Part shown: positions 15,070 through 24,566 of the stretch, piece after piece
Layout of the letters: the number at the start of each line of letters is the position of its first letter
Position numbering within the stretch: the first letter of the stretch is position 1
Assembly (NCBI GenBank): GCA_027491035.1
Contig: JAIXWZ010000023.1
Span: 1-34,130, forward strand
Length of the DNA: 34,130 bases
Direction of reading: 5' to 3'
DNA from: Comamonadaceae bacterium
GTDB taxonomy: Bacteria > Pseudomonadota > Gammaproteobacteria > Burkholderiales > Burkholderiaceae_C
The notes under the pieces: generated by a model
The model's database searches: none
What the model was told of the DNA's origin: nothing
What the model saw: only the letters and a program-made list of their open reading frames with translations
Program-made: the position numbers and the translations under genes

Positions 15070-18000
15070 ATGAACGCCCCTGCTTCGCCCCAACTTCTCG
15101 ACGCGATGGCCGAGCCCGCCGGCCTGGCCGAGGGCGACGAGCGCTCCCGCATCCGCGAAATTCCCTACAACTACACCTCGTTTTCGGACCGCGAGGTGGT
15201 CATCCGGGTGCTCGGCCCGCTGGCCTGGAGCCTGCTCAACCAGTTGCGCTCGGAGCGCCGCACCGGCCGCTCGGCCCGCATGCTCTACGAGGTGCTGGGC
15301 GACATCTGGGTGGTGCAGCGCAACCCCTACCTGCAAGACGACCTGCTCGACAACCCGGGCCGCCGGCGCCTGCTGGTCGAGGCGCTGGAGCATCGCCTCG
15401 GCGAGGTGCAAAAGCGCCGCACCCCTGACCTCGATCCCGAGCGTGACCGCATCGTCGGCCAGCTGCTCGAGCTCGCCGGCGCTGCAGTGCAGCGTTTTGC
15501 CCTCGGTTTTGAGCAGGTCGCGCAACTGCGCCATCAGGCCGAGCGCAAGCTGCGCAAGTTCACCGCCCGCGACAACATCAAGTTCGATGGCCTCTCGCGC
15601 GTCTCGCACGTGACCGATGCCACCGACTGGCGCGTCGAGTACCCCTTTGTGGTGCTAACCCCGGACAGTGAGGCCGAGATGGCCGGTCTGGTCAAGGCCT
15701 GTATTGAGTTGGGCCTGACCATCGTGCCGCGTGGGGGCGGCACCGGCTACACCGGCGGGGCGATTCCCCTGAGCTGGAAGACGGCCGTCATCAACACCGA
15801 GAAGCTCGAGACCCTCGGTGAGGTCGAGCCCCTGCAACTGCCCGGGCTGGCGCACCCGGTGCCCACCATCTGGACCGAGGCCGGCGTGGTCACGCAGCGC
15901 GTGGCTGACGCCGCCGATCGCGCCGGGCTGGTGTTTGCCGTCGACCCCACCTCGGCCGAGGCCTCTTGCATCGGCGGCAACATCGCCATGAATGCCGGCG
16001 GCAAGAAAGCGGTGCTGTGGGGCACGGCGCTGGACAACCTGGCGTCCTGGCGCATGGTCACGCCGCAGGCCACCTGGCTCGAAGTGGTGCGCCTGGACCA
16101 CAACATGGGCAAGATCCATGACATCGAGGTGGCCCGTTTCGAGTTGCGTTACTTCGAAGCCGATGGCAAGACGCCGATACGGGTCGAGCGGCTTGACATC
16201 CCGGGGCGAAGCTTTCGCAAGGAGGGCCTGGGCAAGGATGTGACCGACAAGTTTCTCTCGGGCCTGCCGGGGATCCAGAAGGAAGGCTGCGACGGCCTGA
16301 TCACGAGCGCCCGCTGGGTGCTGCACCGCATGCCCGAGCACACCCGCACGGTGTGCCTGGAGTTTTTTGGCCATGCGCGCGAGGCGGTGCCGAGCATCGT
16401 GGAGATCAAGGACTACATGTTCTCGCTGCAAAAAGGCAGCGGACAGACCGGCGGCGCCCCCTCGGTGCTGCTGGCCGGCCTCGAGCATCTGGACGACCGC
16501 TACCTCAAGGCGGTGGGCTACACCACCAAGTCCAAGCGCGGCGGGCTGCCCAAGATGGTGCTCATCGGCGATATCGCCGGCGACGACGCCGACGCGGTGG
16601 CGCGCGCCACCTCCGAGGTGGTGCGCATCGCCAACTCGCGCAGCGGCGAAGGCTTTGTGGCGGTCAGCGCCGAGGCGCGCAAGAAGTTCTGGCTCGACCG
16701 CAAGCGCACCGCCGCCATTTCGCGCCACACCAACGCCTTCAAGATCAATGAAGACGTGGTCATCCCGCTGCCGCGCATGGCCGAGTACACCGACGGTATC
16801 GAGCGCATCAACATCGAGCTGTCGCTGGCCAACAAGATCCGCCTGTGCAAAGAGCTGGAAGCTTTTCTGGGCCGCGGCCATTTGCCGTTGGGCAAGGCCG
16901 ACGACGCTGGCGAGCTGCCGTCGGCCGAACTGCTCGATGACCGCGTGGCGCAGGCCCTGAGCCTGGTCGGGCAGGTGCGCGAGCAGTGGCAAGGCTGGCT
17001 GGACGATGTGGCCACGCTCTTTCCCCGCTTGCAGGACCACAGCCTGCGCGCAAGCTGGAAGAGCCAGTTGCGCGCGCCTTTGCAGGAGATCTTTTCGGGC
17101 GCGGTGCTCCAGCCCATCTTGCAAGAGTGCCTGGCCATCCACCAGCGGGTGCTCAAGGGCCGGGTATGGGCGGCGCTGCACATGCATGCCGGCGATGGCA
17201 ATGTGCACACCAATTTGCCGGTCAACAGCGACGACTACGACATGCTGCAGACCGCGCACGAGGCGGTGGCGCGCATCATGGCGCTCGCGCGCTCGCTCGA
17301 TGGCGTGATTTCGGGCGAGCACGGCATCGGCATCACCAAGCTCGACTTTCTCACCGACGCCGAGCTCCAGCCGTTTGCCGACTACAAGCGCCGCGTCGAC
17401 CCCGAGGGCCGCTTCAACAAGGGCAAGCTGCTGCGCGACGCGGCACTGCCGGCCGACCTGACCAACGCGTACACGCCCAGCTTTGGTCTGATGGGCCATG
17501 AGTCGCTCATCATGCAGCAGTCCGACATCGGCGCGATTGCCGATTCGGTCAAGGACTGCCTGCGCTGCGGCAAATGCAAGCCGGTGTGCGCCACCCATGT
17601 GCCGCGCGCCAACTTGCTGTATTCGCCGCGCAACAAGATTTTGGCCACCTCGCTGCTGGTGGAGGCCTTTCTTTACGAGGAGCAGACCCGGCGCGGCATC
17701 TCGATCAAGCACTGGCACGAGTTTGAGGACGTGGCCGACCACTGCACCGTCTGTCACAAGTGTTTGTCGCCCTGCCCGGTCAACATCGACTTCGGCGAGG
17801 TGTCGATGAATATGCGCAACCTGCTGCGCAAGATGGGCCAAAAGTCCTTCCGGCCGGGCAATGCGGCGGCGATGTTCTTTCTCAACGCCACCCAGCCTGA
17901 GACGATCAAGCTCATGCGCGGCGCAATGGTCGATGTCGGCTTCAAGGCCCAGCGCCTGGCCAACGACCTGTTGCGCGGCCTGGCGCGCAAGCAGACGGCC

Positions 18001-18969
18001 CAGCCGCCGGCCAGCGTGGGGCCGGCGCCCATCAAGCAGCAGGTGATCCACTTCATCAACAAGAAGATGCCTGGGGGGCTGCCCAAGAAGACGGCGCGTG
18101 CCTTGCTCGATATCGAAGACCGCGATTACGTGCCCATCATCCGCAACCCGCAGACCACCAGCAGCGAGAGCGAGGCGGTGTTTTACTTCCCCGGTTGCGG
18201 CTCCGAGCGGCTGTTCTCGCAGGTGGGCCTGGCCACCCAGGCCATGCTCTGGCATGCCGGTGTGCAAACCGTGCTGCCGCCGGGCTACCTGTGCTGCGGC
18301 TACCCACAAAAGGGCAGCGGCCAGTTCGACAAGGCCGAAAAAATCATCACCGACAACCGGGTGCTGTTTCACCGGGTGGCCAACACCCTCAATTACCTGG
18401 ACATCAAGACGGTGGTGGTCAGCTGCGGCACCTGCTATGACCAGCTGCAAGGCTACGAGTTCGACAAGATCTTTCCGGGCTGCCGCATCATCGACATCCA
18501 CGAGTTCCTGCTTGAAAAAGGCATTACCTTGCCCGCTGGCCAGGGCTACCTGTACCACGACCCTTGCCACAGCCCGATGAAGCAGCAAGACCCGATGAAA
18601 ACCGTCAAGGCCTTGGTCGGCCCCAACGTGCTCAAGAGCGAGCGCTGCTGCGGTGAGTCGGGCACGCTGGGCGTGACCCGTCCGGACATTTCGACCCAGG
18701 TGCGCTTTCGCAAGGAGCAGGAGCTGCGCAAGGACGAGCTTGCGCTGCGCGCCACCGGCGCGGTGCAGCCGCAGGGGCCGGTCAAGATCCTGACCAGCTG
18801 CCCGAGCTGCCTGCAAGGCCTGTCGCGTTACGGCAACGATCTGAACAACGGCCTGCTGGAGGCCGACTACATCGTGGTCGAGATGGCCCAGCACATTTTG
18901 GGCGCCGACTGGATGCCGGCCTATGTCGAGGCGGCCAACCGCGGCGGCATCGAGCGGGTGCTGGTGTGA
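15070..18969 (+). CDS. Large FAD-linked dehydrogenase with 4Fe-4S and CCG domains (DUF3683 type)
   Basis: This 1299-residue redox protein joins several domains: an N-terminal DUF3683-like region (about 20-130); a PCMH FAD-binding domain starting near 193 ([31 protein letters not shown]); an FAD-oxidase C-terminal domain with [12 protein letters not shown] (704 onward) and GEHGIGITK; two 4Fe-4S motifs (C830/833/836/840 and C892/895/898/902); and two CCG cysteine domains (C1043 with CC1075-1076; C1166 with CC1193-1194). It resembles a fusion of the GlcD, GlcE/F and LldE-like parts of glycolate or D-lactate dehydrogenases. It probably oxidises a 2-hydroxy acid and passes electrons to quinone at the membrane. 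Single-chain proteins of this size are typical of betaproteobacteria. The substrate is unknown. Confidence 0.88.
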   Translation: MNAPASPQLLDAMAEPAGLAEGDERSRIREIPYNYTSFSDREVVIRVLGPLAWSLLNQLRSERRTGRSARMLYEVLGDIWVVQRNPYLQDDLLDNPGRRRLLVEALEHRLGEVQKRRTPDLDPERDRIVGQLLELAGAAVQRFALGFEQVAQLRHQAERKLRKFTARDNIKFDGLSRVSHVTDATDWRVEYPFVVLTPDSEAEMAGLVKACIELGLTIVPRGGGTGYTGGAIPLSWKTAVINTEKLETLGEVEPLQLPGLAHPVPTIWTEAGVVTQRVADAADRAGLVFAVDPTSAEASCIGGNIAMNAGGKKAVLWGTALDNLASWRMVTPQATWLEVVRLDHNMGKIHDIEVARFELRYFEADGKTPIRVERLDIPGRSFRKEGLGKDVTDKFLSGLPGIQKEGCDGLITSARWVLHRMPEHTRTVCLEFFGHAREAVPSIVEIKDYMFSLQKGSGQTGGAPSVLLAGLEHLDDRYLKAVGYTTKSKRGGLPKMVLIGDIAGDDADAVARATSEVVRIANSRSGEGFVAVSAEARKKFWLDRKRTAAISRHTNAFKINEDVVIPLPRMAEYTDGIERINIELSLANKIRLCKELEAFLGRGHLPLGKADDAGELPSAELLDDRVAQALSLVGQVREQWQGWLDDVATLFPRLQDHSLRASWKSQLRAPLQEIFSGAVLQPILQECLAIHQRVLKGRVWAALHMHAGDGNVHTNLPVNSDDYDMLQTAHEAVARIMALARSLDGVISGEHGIGITKLDFLTDAELQPFADYKRRVDPEGRFNKGKLLRDAALPADLTNAYTPSFGLMGHESLIMQQSDIGAIADSVKDCLRCGKCKPVCATHVPRANLLYSPRNKILATSLLVEAFLYEEQTRRGISIKHWHEFEDVADHCTVCHKCLSPCPVNIDFGEVSMNMRNLLRKMGQKSFRPGNAAAMFFLNATQPETIKLMRGAMVDVGFKAQRLANDLLRGLARKQTAQPPASVGPAPIKQQVIHFINKKMPGGLPKKTARALLDIEDRDYVPIIRNPQTTSSESEAVFYFPGCGSERLFSQVGLATQAMLWHAGVQTVLPPGYLCCGYPQKGSGQFDKAEKIITDNRVLFHRVANTLNYLDIKTVVVSCGTCYDQLQGYEFDKIFPGCRIIDIHEFLLEKGITLPAGQGYLYHDPCHSPMKQQDPMKTVKALVGPNVLKSERCCGESGTLGVTRPDISTQVRFRKEQELRKDELALRATGAVQPQGPVKILTSCPSCLQGLSRYGNDLNNGLLEADYIVVEMAQHILGADWMPAYVEAANRGGIERVLV

Positions 18970-19016
18970 GGGGCTTGGCCACAGGCCGGACCGGTGCACC
19001 GCGGCCGAGGTGACCC

Positions 19017-19418
19017 ATGTCAGGACTTCCAGAGCCCACTGAGCTGATTTTGCACGCGCGCTCGCGCCAGCTTGAAATCGCCTTTGCCGACGGCCAGCGT
19101 TTTCGGATTGGCTACGAGCTGATGCGGGTCTGCTCGCCCTCGGCCGAGGTGCAGGGGCACGGGCCGGGCCAGGAGGTGCTGCAAACGGGCAAGCGCGAGG
19201 TGGACATCGAGCACATCGAGCCCGTGGGTCACTATGCGGTCAAGCCTCGCTTTTCAGACGGCCACGACAGCGGCTTGTTCTCCTGGAGCTATCTTTATGC
19301 GCTCGGGCGCGACCAGGACCGGCTTTGGGCGCAGTACCTTCAGCGCCTAGAGCAGGCCGGGCTCGATCGCGACGCACCCATGCGCAGCGCCGGCGGCCCG
19401 GGCTGTGCGAGCCACTGA
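19017..19418 (+). CDS. DUF971 (GBBH-like N-terminal domain) protein
   Basis: This 133-residue protein shows the DUF971 fold pattern: ELILHARSRQLEIAFADGQRFRIGYELMRVCSPSAEVQGHG, the conserved PVGHYAVKPRFSDGHDSGLFSW, then YLYALG. The domain is shared with the N-terminus of gamma-butyrobetaine hydroxylase and with some Fe-S-related proteins; as a stand-alone bacterial protein its role is uncertain. It starts 47 bases after the large dehydrogenase and ends 40 bases before ubiE. This position just ahead of ubiE is common in betaproteobacteria. The C-terminal 30 residues are low in conservation. Confidence 0.88.
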   Translation: MSGLPEPTELILHARSRQLEIAFADGQRFRIGYELMRVCSPSAEVQGHGPGQEVLQTGKREVDIEHIEPVGHYAVKPRFSDGHDSGLFSWSYLYALGRDQDRLWAQYLQRLEQAGLDRDAPMRSAGGPGCASH

Positions 19419-19458
19419 GCCGCGCGCGTCTCGCCGGGCCTAGACCTCACACCCAATC

Positions 19459-20190
19459 ATGAGCACCACCCATTTCGGATTTGAATCGGTCGACGAGCGC
19501 GACAAGGCCCGGCGTGTGCGCGGCGTGTTCGATTCGGTCGCGTCCCGCTACGACCTCATGAACGACCTGATGTCGGCCGGCCTGCACCGCGCCTGGAAGG
19601 CCTACACCGTGATGGTGGCCGATGTCCGGCCGGGGATGTCGGTGCTCGACATTGCGGGCGGCACCGGTGACCTGGCCCTGGCTTTTGCACCCAAGGTGGG
19701 CCCCACCGGCACCGTGGTGCACACCGATATCAACGCGGCCATGCTCAGGGAGGGCCGAAACCGCCTGCTCGACGTGGGACTGGCCTTGCCCACCCTTGTC
19801 TGCGATGCCGAAGCCCTGCCGTTTCCCGATGCGTATTTCGACCGGGTCACGGTGGCGTTTGGTTTGCGCAACATGACCCACAAGGACCAGGCGCTTTCGC
19901 AAATGCACCGGGTGCTCAAGCCGGGCGGCAAGCTGCTGGTGCTCGAGTTCTCCAAGGTGGCCAAGCCGCTGGAGAAGGTGTACGACTGGTACAGCTTTGA
20001 GGTGTTGCCCCGGCTGGGCAAGCTGGTGGCCGGCGACGACGCGAGTTACCGCTACCTGGCCGAGTCCATCCGGATGCACCCGGATCAGGAGTCGCTGAAG
20101 ACCCTGATGCAACAAGGCGGTTTCGGTCATGTGGATTATCACAACCTCACTGGCGGTGTGGTTGCCTTGCATGTTGCAATCAAGTGCTGA
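19459..20190 (+). CDS. ubiE: Demethylmenaquinone/ubiquinone C-methyltransferase UbiE
   Basis: This 243-residue SAM-dependent enzyme carries out the C2 methylation in ubiquinone synthesis. It starts with [25 protein letters not shown] and shows [18 protein letters not shown] motif [14 protein letters not shown], and the family signature [13 protein letters not shown] with [14 protein letters not shown]. It is full-length with no visible defects. It heads a block with ubiJ and ubiB further along, so the window holds three ubiquinone genes within 4 kb. Confidence 0.97.
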   Translation: MSTTHFGFESVDERDKARRVRGVFDSVASRYDLMNDLMSAGLHRAWKAYTVMVADVRPGMSVLDIAGGTGDLALAFAPKVGPTGTVVHTDINAAMLREGRNRLLDVGLALPTLVCDAEALPFPDAYFDRVTVAFGLRNMTHKDQALSQMHRVLKPGGKLLVLEFSKVAKPLEKVYDWYSFEVLPRLGKLVAGDDASYRYLAESIRMHPDQESLKTLMQQGGFGHVDYHNLTGGVVALHVAIKC

Positions 20191-20269
20191 AACAATGGGG
20201 CGGCATAAAAGGGGAGGGCATCCCCGATCGCTTCCTTGAATCTCAAAGTCTTTTAACAGAGGAACAATC

Positions 20270-21241
20270 ATGAAAATCTGGTCCGCCCTGATGGCCGGCG
20301 TCCTGACGGTGACCCTGGCTCTGGTATCTGCCGACGCGCAGGCCAAGCGCATGGCCGGTGGCAAGTCGACTGGCAAGCAGTCGTCCAATGTGACCCAGCG
20401 CGAGGCCACCCCGCCTGCAGCCGCACCGGCGGCAGCTGCTGCACCGGCGGCTGCGCCGGCTGCTGCCGCTGGCAAAAAGCCCTGGGGCGCGGGCGCCATG
20501 CTCGGCGGTCTGGCCGCTGGCCTGGGTCTGGCCTGGTTGGCCCACAGCCTGGGCTTTGGTGAGGGCCTGGCCCAGTTCATGATGTTTGCCTTGATCGCCC
20601 TGGCCGTGATGGTCGTGGTCGGTCTGGTGATGCGCAAAATGCGCGCCGGTCGCCAGGCCCAGAGCTCGCCGTTCGCCTTTGAGGGCGCCGGTGCGCCGGC
20701 CACGCCGCGCCAGTACAGCCCCAGCCATGTGGGCAACGACGCCTCGGCGCGCCCCTGGGAGCGTCAAGCCACCCAGTTTGACGGTTCGGCCGCGGCTGGC
20801 AGCACCGGCTCGATGATCGGCTCGGGCCTGGCGGGTTCCCAGGCCTCCTGGGGTATTCCCGCAGACTTTGACGTGGCCGGGTTCCTGGGTGCGGCCAAAG
20901 CCAACTTCGTGTCGCTTCAAGCCGCTTGGGACCGCTCTGACATCCCGGCCTTGCGGGTCATGATGACCGACGACATGCTCGAGCAAATCCGCGCCCAGCT
21001 GGCCGAGCGCGAGACCCACACCGGCGGTTCTTCCAACACCACCGAAGTGCTCTCGCTCGATGCGCAGCTGCTGGGCATTGAGGAGCTCGAAGACGTCTAC
21101 ATGGCCAGTGTCGAGTTCTCCGGCATGATCCGTGAAGACCAGTCGGCCGGCCCCAGCCCCTTCCGCGAGGTCTGGAACATGACCAAGCCGCGCAACCGCG
21201 CTGGCGGCTGGCTCGTCGCTGGCGTGCAGGCCCTGCAGTAA
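20270..21241 (+). CDS. Tim44-like domain membrane protein
   Basis: This 323-residue protein has a signal-like segment (cleavage likely after SADAQA, residue 25), an Ala/Pro-rich linker at about 48-68, two hydrophobic helices at about 74-93 and 99-120, a Gly/Ser-rich spacer, and a C-terminal Tim44-like alpha/beta domain at about 195-322 (AAKANFVSLQAAWDRSDIPALRVMMTDDMLEQI). AGAGGAACA before the ATG is a good Shine-Dalgarno. Bacterial Tim44-like proteins are membrane-tethered and poorly characterised. Position between ubiE and ubiJ is typical of Burkholderiales. Strong hairpins follow, so it may be its own transcription unit. Confidence 0.85.
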   Translation: MKIWSALMAGVLTVTLALVSADAQAKRMAGGKSTGKQSSNVTQREATPPAAAPAAAAAPAAAPAAAAGKKPWGAGAMLGGLAAGLGLAWLAHSLGFGEGLAQFMMFALIALAVMVVVGLVMRKMRAGRQAQSSPFAFEGAGAPATPRQYSPSHVGNDASARPWERQATQFDGSAAAGSTGSMIGSGLAGSQASWGIPADFDVAGFLGAAKANFVSLQAAWDRSDIPALRVMMTDDMLEQIRAQLAERETHTGGSSNTTEVLSLDAQLLGIEELEDVYMASVEFSGMIREDQSAGPSPFREVWNMTKPRNRAGGWLVAGVQALQ

Positions 21242-21262
21242 GGTTTGCTGCCGGGCTAAATC

Positions 21263-21289
21263 ACCCGGCCGCGCGTTGCGGCCGGGTTT
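21263..21289 (+). terminator. Rho-independent terminator after the Tim44-like gene
   Basis: CCCGGCCGC (21264-21272) and GCGGCCGGG (21278-21286) form a 9-bp perfect stem, 10 bp with the flanking A-T pair, around a 5-base loop. It is followed by TTTA, a short T-run. It lies 22 bases after the stop codon. Confidence 0.65.
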
Positions 21290-21302
21290 ATCCGTCAAAA
21301 TC

Positions 21303-21337
21303 GGGGACGTATGAATCACACGTCCCCTTTTTCTTTT
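21303..21337. terminator. Terminator/attenuator hairpin with the ubiJ start codon in its loop
   Basis: GGGGACGT (21303-21310) and ACGTCCCC (21320-21327) form a perfect 8-bp stem with a 9-base loop ATGAATCAC. A run of T's broken by one C follows (21328-21337), and AAAA precedes the stem at 21297-21300. As a structure it is a textbook intrinsic terminator, possibly two-way. The loop begins with the ubiJ ATG and the left arm holds its GGGGA Shine-Dalgarno, so it could also control ubiJ translation. Confidence 0.7.
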
Positions 21338-21862
21338 CTGCAGCCGCTGCTGCAGGGCGCAGCCGCCCGGGCCCAGCCGCCGCAGTGGCTGGCTGACGAG
21401 GCGCGCCAGCGCCTGGTGCTGCTGCTCAACCATGTGCTGATGCAAGAGCCGCAGGCGCAGGCCCGCCTCGCCCGCCGTCAGGCCAGCGTGATCCAGGTGC
21501 GCTGGGCCCTGTTCGAGCTGCACTGGCTCATCACGCCGGCGGGCCTGCTTGAGCGGGCCGATCCGCAGCGCACGCCCGATCTGGTGCTCTCGCTCGACGG
21601 CCACACGCCGCTGCAGGTGCTGCGCCGGGTGCTCGAGGGGCAGCGCCCCCCAGTCCAAATTGAGGGCGATGTGCAGCTGGCCGCCGAAGTGGCCTGGCTG
21701 GCTGACAACCTGCGTTGGGATATCGAGGAAGACCTCGCGCGCGTGCTCGGCGACGTGCCGGCCCATGCGCTGGCGCAGGCTGCACGCCGGGTGCTGCAGG
21801 CCCTGCGCCCGCTGCTGGCCCGCGCGGTCCCCCCAGGCCAGGGCCTGGGCGCTGGCACATGA
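21311..21862 (+). CDS. ubiJ: Ubiquinone biosynthesis accessory factor UbiJ (SCP2 domain)
   Basis: This 183-residue protein is placed as UbiJ by its SCP2-like N-terminal half ([31 protein letters not shown]), a C-terminal helical region and its position directly before ubiB. UbiJ and UbiK form a lipid-binding part of the soluble Ubi complex that handles hydrophobic quinone intermediates. The ATG at 21311 lies in a hairpin loop followed by a T-run; there is no other near in-frame ATG/GTG/TTG, so this start is likely real. The stop overlaps the ubiB start (ATGA). Sequence conservation in this family is low, so context carries much of the call. Confidence 0.85.
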   Translation: MNHTSPFSFLQPLLQGAAARAQPPQWLADEARQRLVLLLNHVLMQEPQAQARLARRQASVIQVRWALFELHWLITPAGLLERADPQRTPDLVLSLDGHTPLQVLRRVLEGQRPPVQIEGDVQLAAEVAWLADNLRWDIEEDLARVLGDVPAHALAQAARRVLQALRPLLARAVPPGQGLGAGT

Positions 21863-23412
21863 GGCGCTTGCTGCGCGGCCTGTTCATCGTCTGGACCGTG
21901 CTGCGCTACGGTCTCGATGAGTTGGTGCTGGCCAGCTTCGAGCGCCCCGCCTTGCGCTTGCTCACCCGCCTGGTCTCGATAGGTCGAGACCTGCGCGCCC
22001 CGCGCGGTGAGCGGCTGCGACTGGCCCTTGAGAGCCTGGGTCCGATTTTTGTCAAGTTCGGCCAGGTGCTCTCCACCCGCCGCGACCTGCTGCCGGCCGA
22101 TCTGGCCGATCAGCTGGCCCGGCTGCAGGACCGCGTGCCGCCTTTCCCGTCGGAGCAGGCGGTGGCGATGATCGAAAAGTCGTTCGGCCGCCGGATCGAT
22201 CAGATCTTTGCCAGCTTCGAGCGCGAGCCGGTGGCCAGCGCATCGATCGCGCAGGTGCACTTTGCCACCTTGCCGGGCGGCCGCGAGGTGGCCGTCAAGG
22301 TGCTGCGCCCCGGCATGCTCAAGGTCATTGAGAAGGACCTGGCGCTGATGCACATGATGGCCGGCTGGGTCGAGCGCCTGTCGGCCGACGGCAAACGGCT
22401 CAAGCCGCGCGAGGTGGTGGCCGAATTCGACACCTATCTGCACGACGAGCTCGACATGCTGCGCGAGGCTTCCAACGCCGCCCAGCTGCGGCGCAATATG
22501 CAGGGCATGAATCTGGTGCTCATTCCCGAGATGATCTGGGATTTTTGTACGCCCGAGGTGCTGGTCATGCAGCGCATGAAGGGCGTGCCGATCAACCAGG
22601 TGCAGCGCCTGCGCGAGGCCGGCGTCGACATCAAGAAACTGGCCCGCGACGGCGTGACGATTTTCTTTACCCAGGTGTTTCGTGACGGTTTCTTCCACGC
22701 CGACATGCACCCGGGCAATATTCAGGTCAGCTTGGAGCCCGAGACCTTCGGGCGCTACATCTCGCTGGACTTTGGCATCGTGGGCACACTCACCGAGGTC
22801 GACAAGGAGTACCTGGCACAAAACTTCACCGCCTTTTTTCGGCGCGACTACAAGCGTGTGGCCGAGTTGCATCTGGAGTCGGGCTGGGTGCCGCCCAACA
22901 CCCGAATTGACGCGCTTGAAGCGGCCATCCGCTCGGTGTGTGAACCCTATTTCGACCGCCCGCTCAAGGAGATTTCCCTGGGCATGGTGCTCATGCGCCT
23001 GTTTCAGACCTCGCGGCGCTTTCATGTGGAGATTCAGCCGCAACTGGTGCTGCTGCAAAAGACCTTGCTCAATATTGAGGGCCTGGGGCGCGACCTTGAC
23101 CCCGACCTCGATTTGTGGAGCACGGCCAAGCCTTTCTTGGAAAAGTGGATGGTCGAGCAGGTGGGGCCTGCCAAGCTGTGGGCCCAACTCAAGGCCGAGG
23201 CGCCGATGTACGCCAAGCTGTTGCCGGCTTTGCCGCGGCTGTTGCACCAATACCTGGCGCGGCCCGCGCCCGGTGCTGTGCGCGGGCTGGACGCGCTGCT
23301 GGCCGAGCAGCGGCGCACCAACCGCCTGCTGCAGGGCTTGGCCTATGGCGCCATCGGCTTTGTCTTCGGGCTGCTTGTCATGGTCCTGCTCGAGATGGGC
23401 GCGCACGGCTGA
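21859..23412 (+). CDS. ubiB: Ubiquinone biosynthesis atypical kinase/ATPase UbiB
   Basis: This 517-residue member of the ABC1/ADCK/UbiB family is an inner-membrane ATPase needed for ubiquinone synthesis. Visible features are the family KxGQ motif at 66-69 ([16 protein letters not shown]), the Ala-rich nucleotide loop [17 protein letters not shown] with the ATP-site Lys, HADMHPGN, and DFG in LDFGIVG (D304). One or two membrane helices close the protein ([15 protein letters not shown]). The start at 21859 gives family length and a 4-base overlap with ubiJ. All signature residues are present. Confidence 0.97.
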   Translation: MRRLLRGLFIVWTVLRYGLDELVLASFERPALRLLTRLVSIGRDLRAPRGERLRLALESLGPIFVKFGQVLSTRRDLLPADLADQLARLQDRVPPFPSEQAVAMIEKSFGRRIDQIFASFEREPVASASIAQVHFATLPGGREVAVKVLRPGMLKVIEKDLALMHMMAGWVERLSADGKRLKPREVVAEFDTYLHDELDMLREASNAAQLRRNMQGMNLVLIPEMIWDFCTPEVLVMQRMKGVPINQVQRLREAGVDIKKLARDGVTIFFTQVFRDGFFHADMHPGNIQVSLEPETFGRYISLDFGIVGTLTEVDKEYLAQNFTAFFRRDYKRVAELHLESGWVPPNTRIDALEAAIRSVCEPYFDRPLKEISLGMVLMRLFQTSRRFHVEIQPQLVLLQKTLLNIEGLGRDLDPDLDLWSTAKPFLEKWMVEQVGPAKLWAQLKAEAPMYAKLLPALPRLLHQYLARPAPGAVRGLDALLAEQRRTNRLLQGLAYGAIGFVFGLLVMVLLEMGAHG

Positions 23413-23540
23413 GTGCGCGGTCCGGCTCGCTGCGGGCCGCGCCCGACGGCCGTTTCTAGGATAATTGCGGGTTTTGCCCCGAGGGCGCGCTTGTGCGCTT
23501 TTCGGGATTGCTCGTCTCGATCCACCCGCTTTAGAACGTC

Positions 23541-23900
23541 ATGCCCATCTATGCCTACAAATGCGAGTCCTGCGGGCATGCCAAGGACGTCTTGCAGAAG
23601 ATCTCCGACGAGCCCCTGACGGTCTGCCCGCAGTGCGGCGCCGCCCAGTTCCAAAAGCAGGTGACGGCCGCTGGCTTTCAGCTCAAGGGCTCGGGCTGGT
23701 ATGTGACCGATTTTCGCGGCGGCTCTGCGGCAGCGCCTGCGGCTGACGAGGCCGCCAAGGCGCCAGCCAAGGACGGCGCAGGCGCCGACACGAGCGCAGC
23801 GACGCCGGCCAGCCCTGCGGCCGCGCCAAGCGTTGCGGCTGCGGCGCCTGCCGCCGCCCCCGCCGCAACGCCTGCGGCCGCACCGGCCAAGAGCGCATGA
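23541..23900 (+). CDS. FmdB-family zinc ribbon protein
   Basis: This 119-residue protein has the FmdB zinc ribbon at residues 1-42 (MPIYAYKCESCG...CPQCG; Cys 8, 11, 29, 32) and FQLKGSGWYVTDFRGG. The rest, from about residue 63, is an Ala/Pro-rich tail of low complexity, probably disordered. The role of FmdB proteins is poorly known; regulatory or ribosome-linked roles have been suggested. It overlaps the next gene by four bases (ATGA). The 128-base gap before it has a TAGGATAAT -10-like stretch at about 23457-23465 and an imperfect hairpin at 23478-23506, which may be its leader. Confidence 0.9.
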   Translation: MPIYAYKCESCGHAKDVLQKISDEPLTVCPQCGAAQFQKQVTAAGFQLKGSGWYVTDFRGGSAAAPAADEAAKAPAKDGAGADTSAATPASPAAAPSVAAAAPAAAPAATPAAAPAKSA

Positions 23901-24514
23901 TGGCCGCCCTGCGCCGCTGGCTGTTGGCCGGCTTGCTCGTCCTGGTGCCCCTGATGATCACCGTCTGGGTGCTCAACTGGATCATCGGCACGCTCGACCA
24001 GACCTTGCAAATCCTGCCCGAGCAATGGCATCCCGACCGGCTGCTGGGCATCCACATCCCGGGCTTTGGCGTGGTGCTGGCGCTGGCGATTGTGCTGATC
24101 ATCGGTGCGGCCGTCAGCAACTTCCTGGGCCGCCGGCTGGTGGCGTGGTGGGATGCGCTGCTGGGCCGCATTCCCATCGTGCGCTCCATCTACTCGAGCG
24201 TCAAGCAGGTCTCGGACACGCTGTTTTCTGAAAACGGCAACGCCTTTCGCAAGGCCTTGCTGGTGCAGTGGCCCCGGCCGGGTGTCTGGACGATCGCCTT
24301 TCAGACGGGCACCCCCGGTGGCGATGTGGCCCATCACCTGAGCGAAGACTACTTGAGCGTGTACGTGCCCACCACCCCCAATCCCACGGGCGGCTACTTT
24401 GTCATGCTCAAGAGGAGCGACTGCATCGAGCTGGCCATGACAGTCGACGAGGCACTGACCTACGTCATCTCGATGGGTGTGGTCGTGCCCGGCTCGGCCG
24501 GGAAATCGAAGTAA
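23897..24514 (+). CDS. DUF502 inner-membrane protein
   Basis: This 205-residue protein has two hydrophobic helices (about 7-30, [19 protein letters not shown], and 58-80, [19 protein letters not shown]) and a soluble beta-rich domain with the DUF502 signature [14 protein letters not shown], then [13 protein letters not shown] and [19 protein letters not shown]502 proteins are conserved membrane proteins without a settled function. The start shares four bases with fmdB; an in-frame second ATG at 23900 is equally possible. The fmdB-DUF502-aspS order is highly conserved in betaproteobacteria, which supports co-expression with the synthetase. Confidence 0.9.
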   Translation: MMAALRRWLLAGLLVLVPLMITVWVLNWIIGTLDQTLQILPEQWHPDRLLGIHIPGFGVVLALAIVLIIGAAVSNFLGRRLVAWWDALLGRIPIVRSIYSSVKQVSDTLFSENGNAFRKALLVQWPRPGVWTIAFQTGTPGGDVAHHLSEDYLSVYVPTTPNPTGGYFVMLKRSDCIELAMTVDEALTYVISMGVVVPGSAGKSK

Positions 24515-24566
24515 ATCCGTTTTATTTTCATGTGCCCTCGGGGGCGCACCAACTTTGCGAGTGTTT

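Noticed and set aside
15655-18999. A minus-strand open frame of about 1114 codons opposite the large FAD/Fe-S dehydrogenase
   Set aside because: It mirrors the coding strand; high GC in third positions removes stops on the opposite strand. The translation is low-complexity (His/Ala/Gly/Arg/Gln-rich) with no recognisable domain.
20211-20225. GGGGA-GGGCA-TCCCC hairpin between ubiE and the Tim44-like gene
   Set aside because: Only a 5-bp stem and no T-run after it; too weak to call a terminator.
21478-23406. Minus-strand open frame of about 642 codons opposite ubiJ and ubiB
   Set aside because: Crosses two real genes and their overlap; no domain visible and composition typical of antisense translation.
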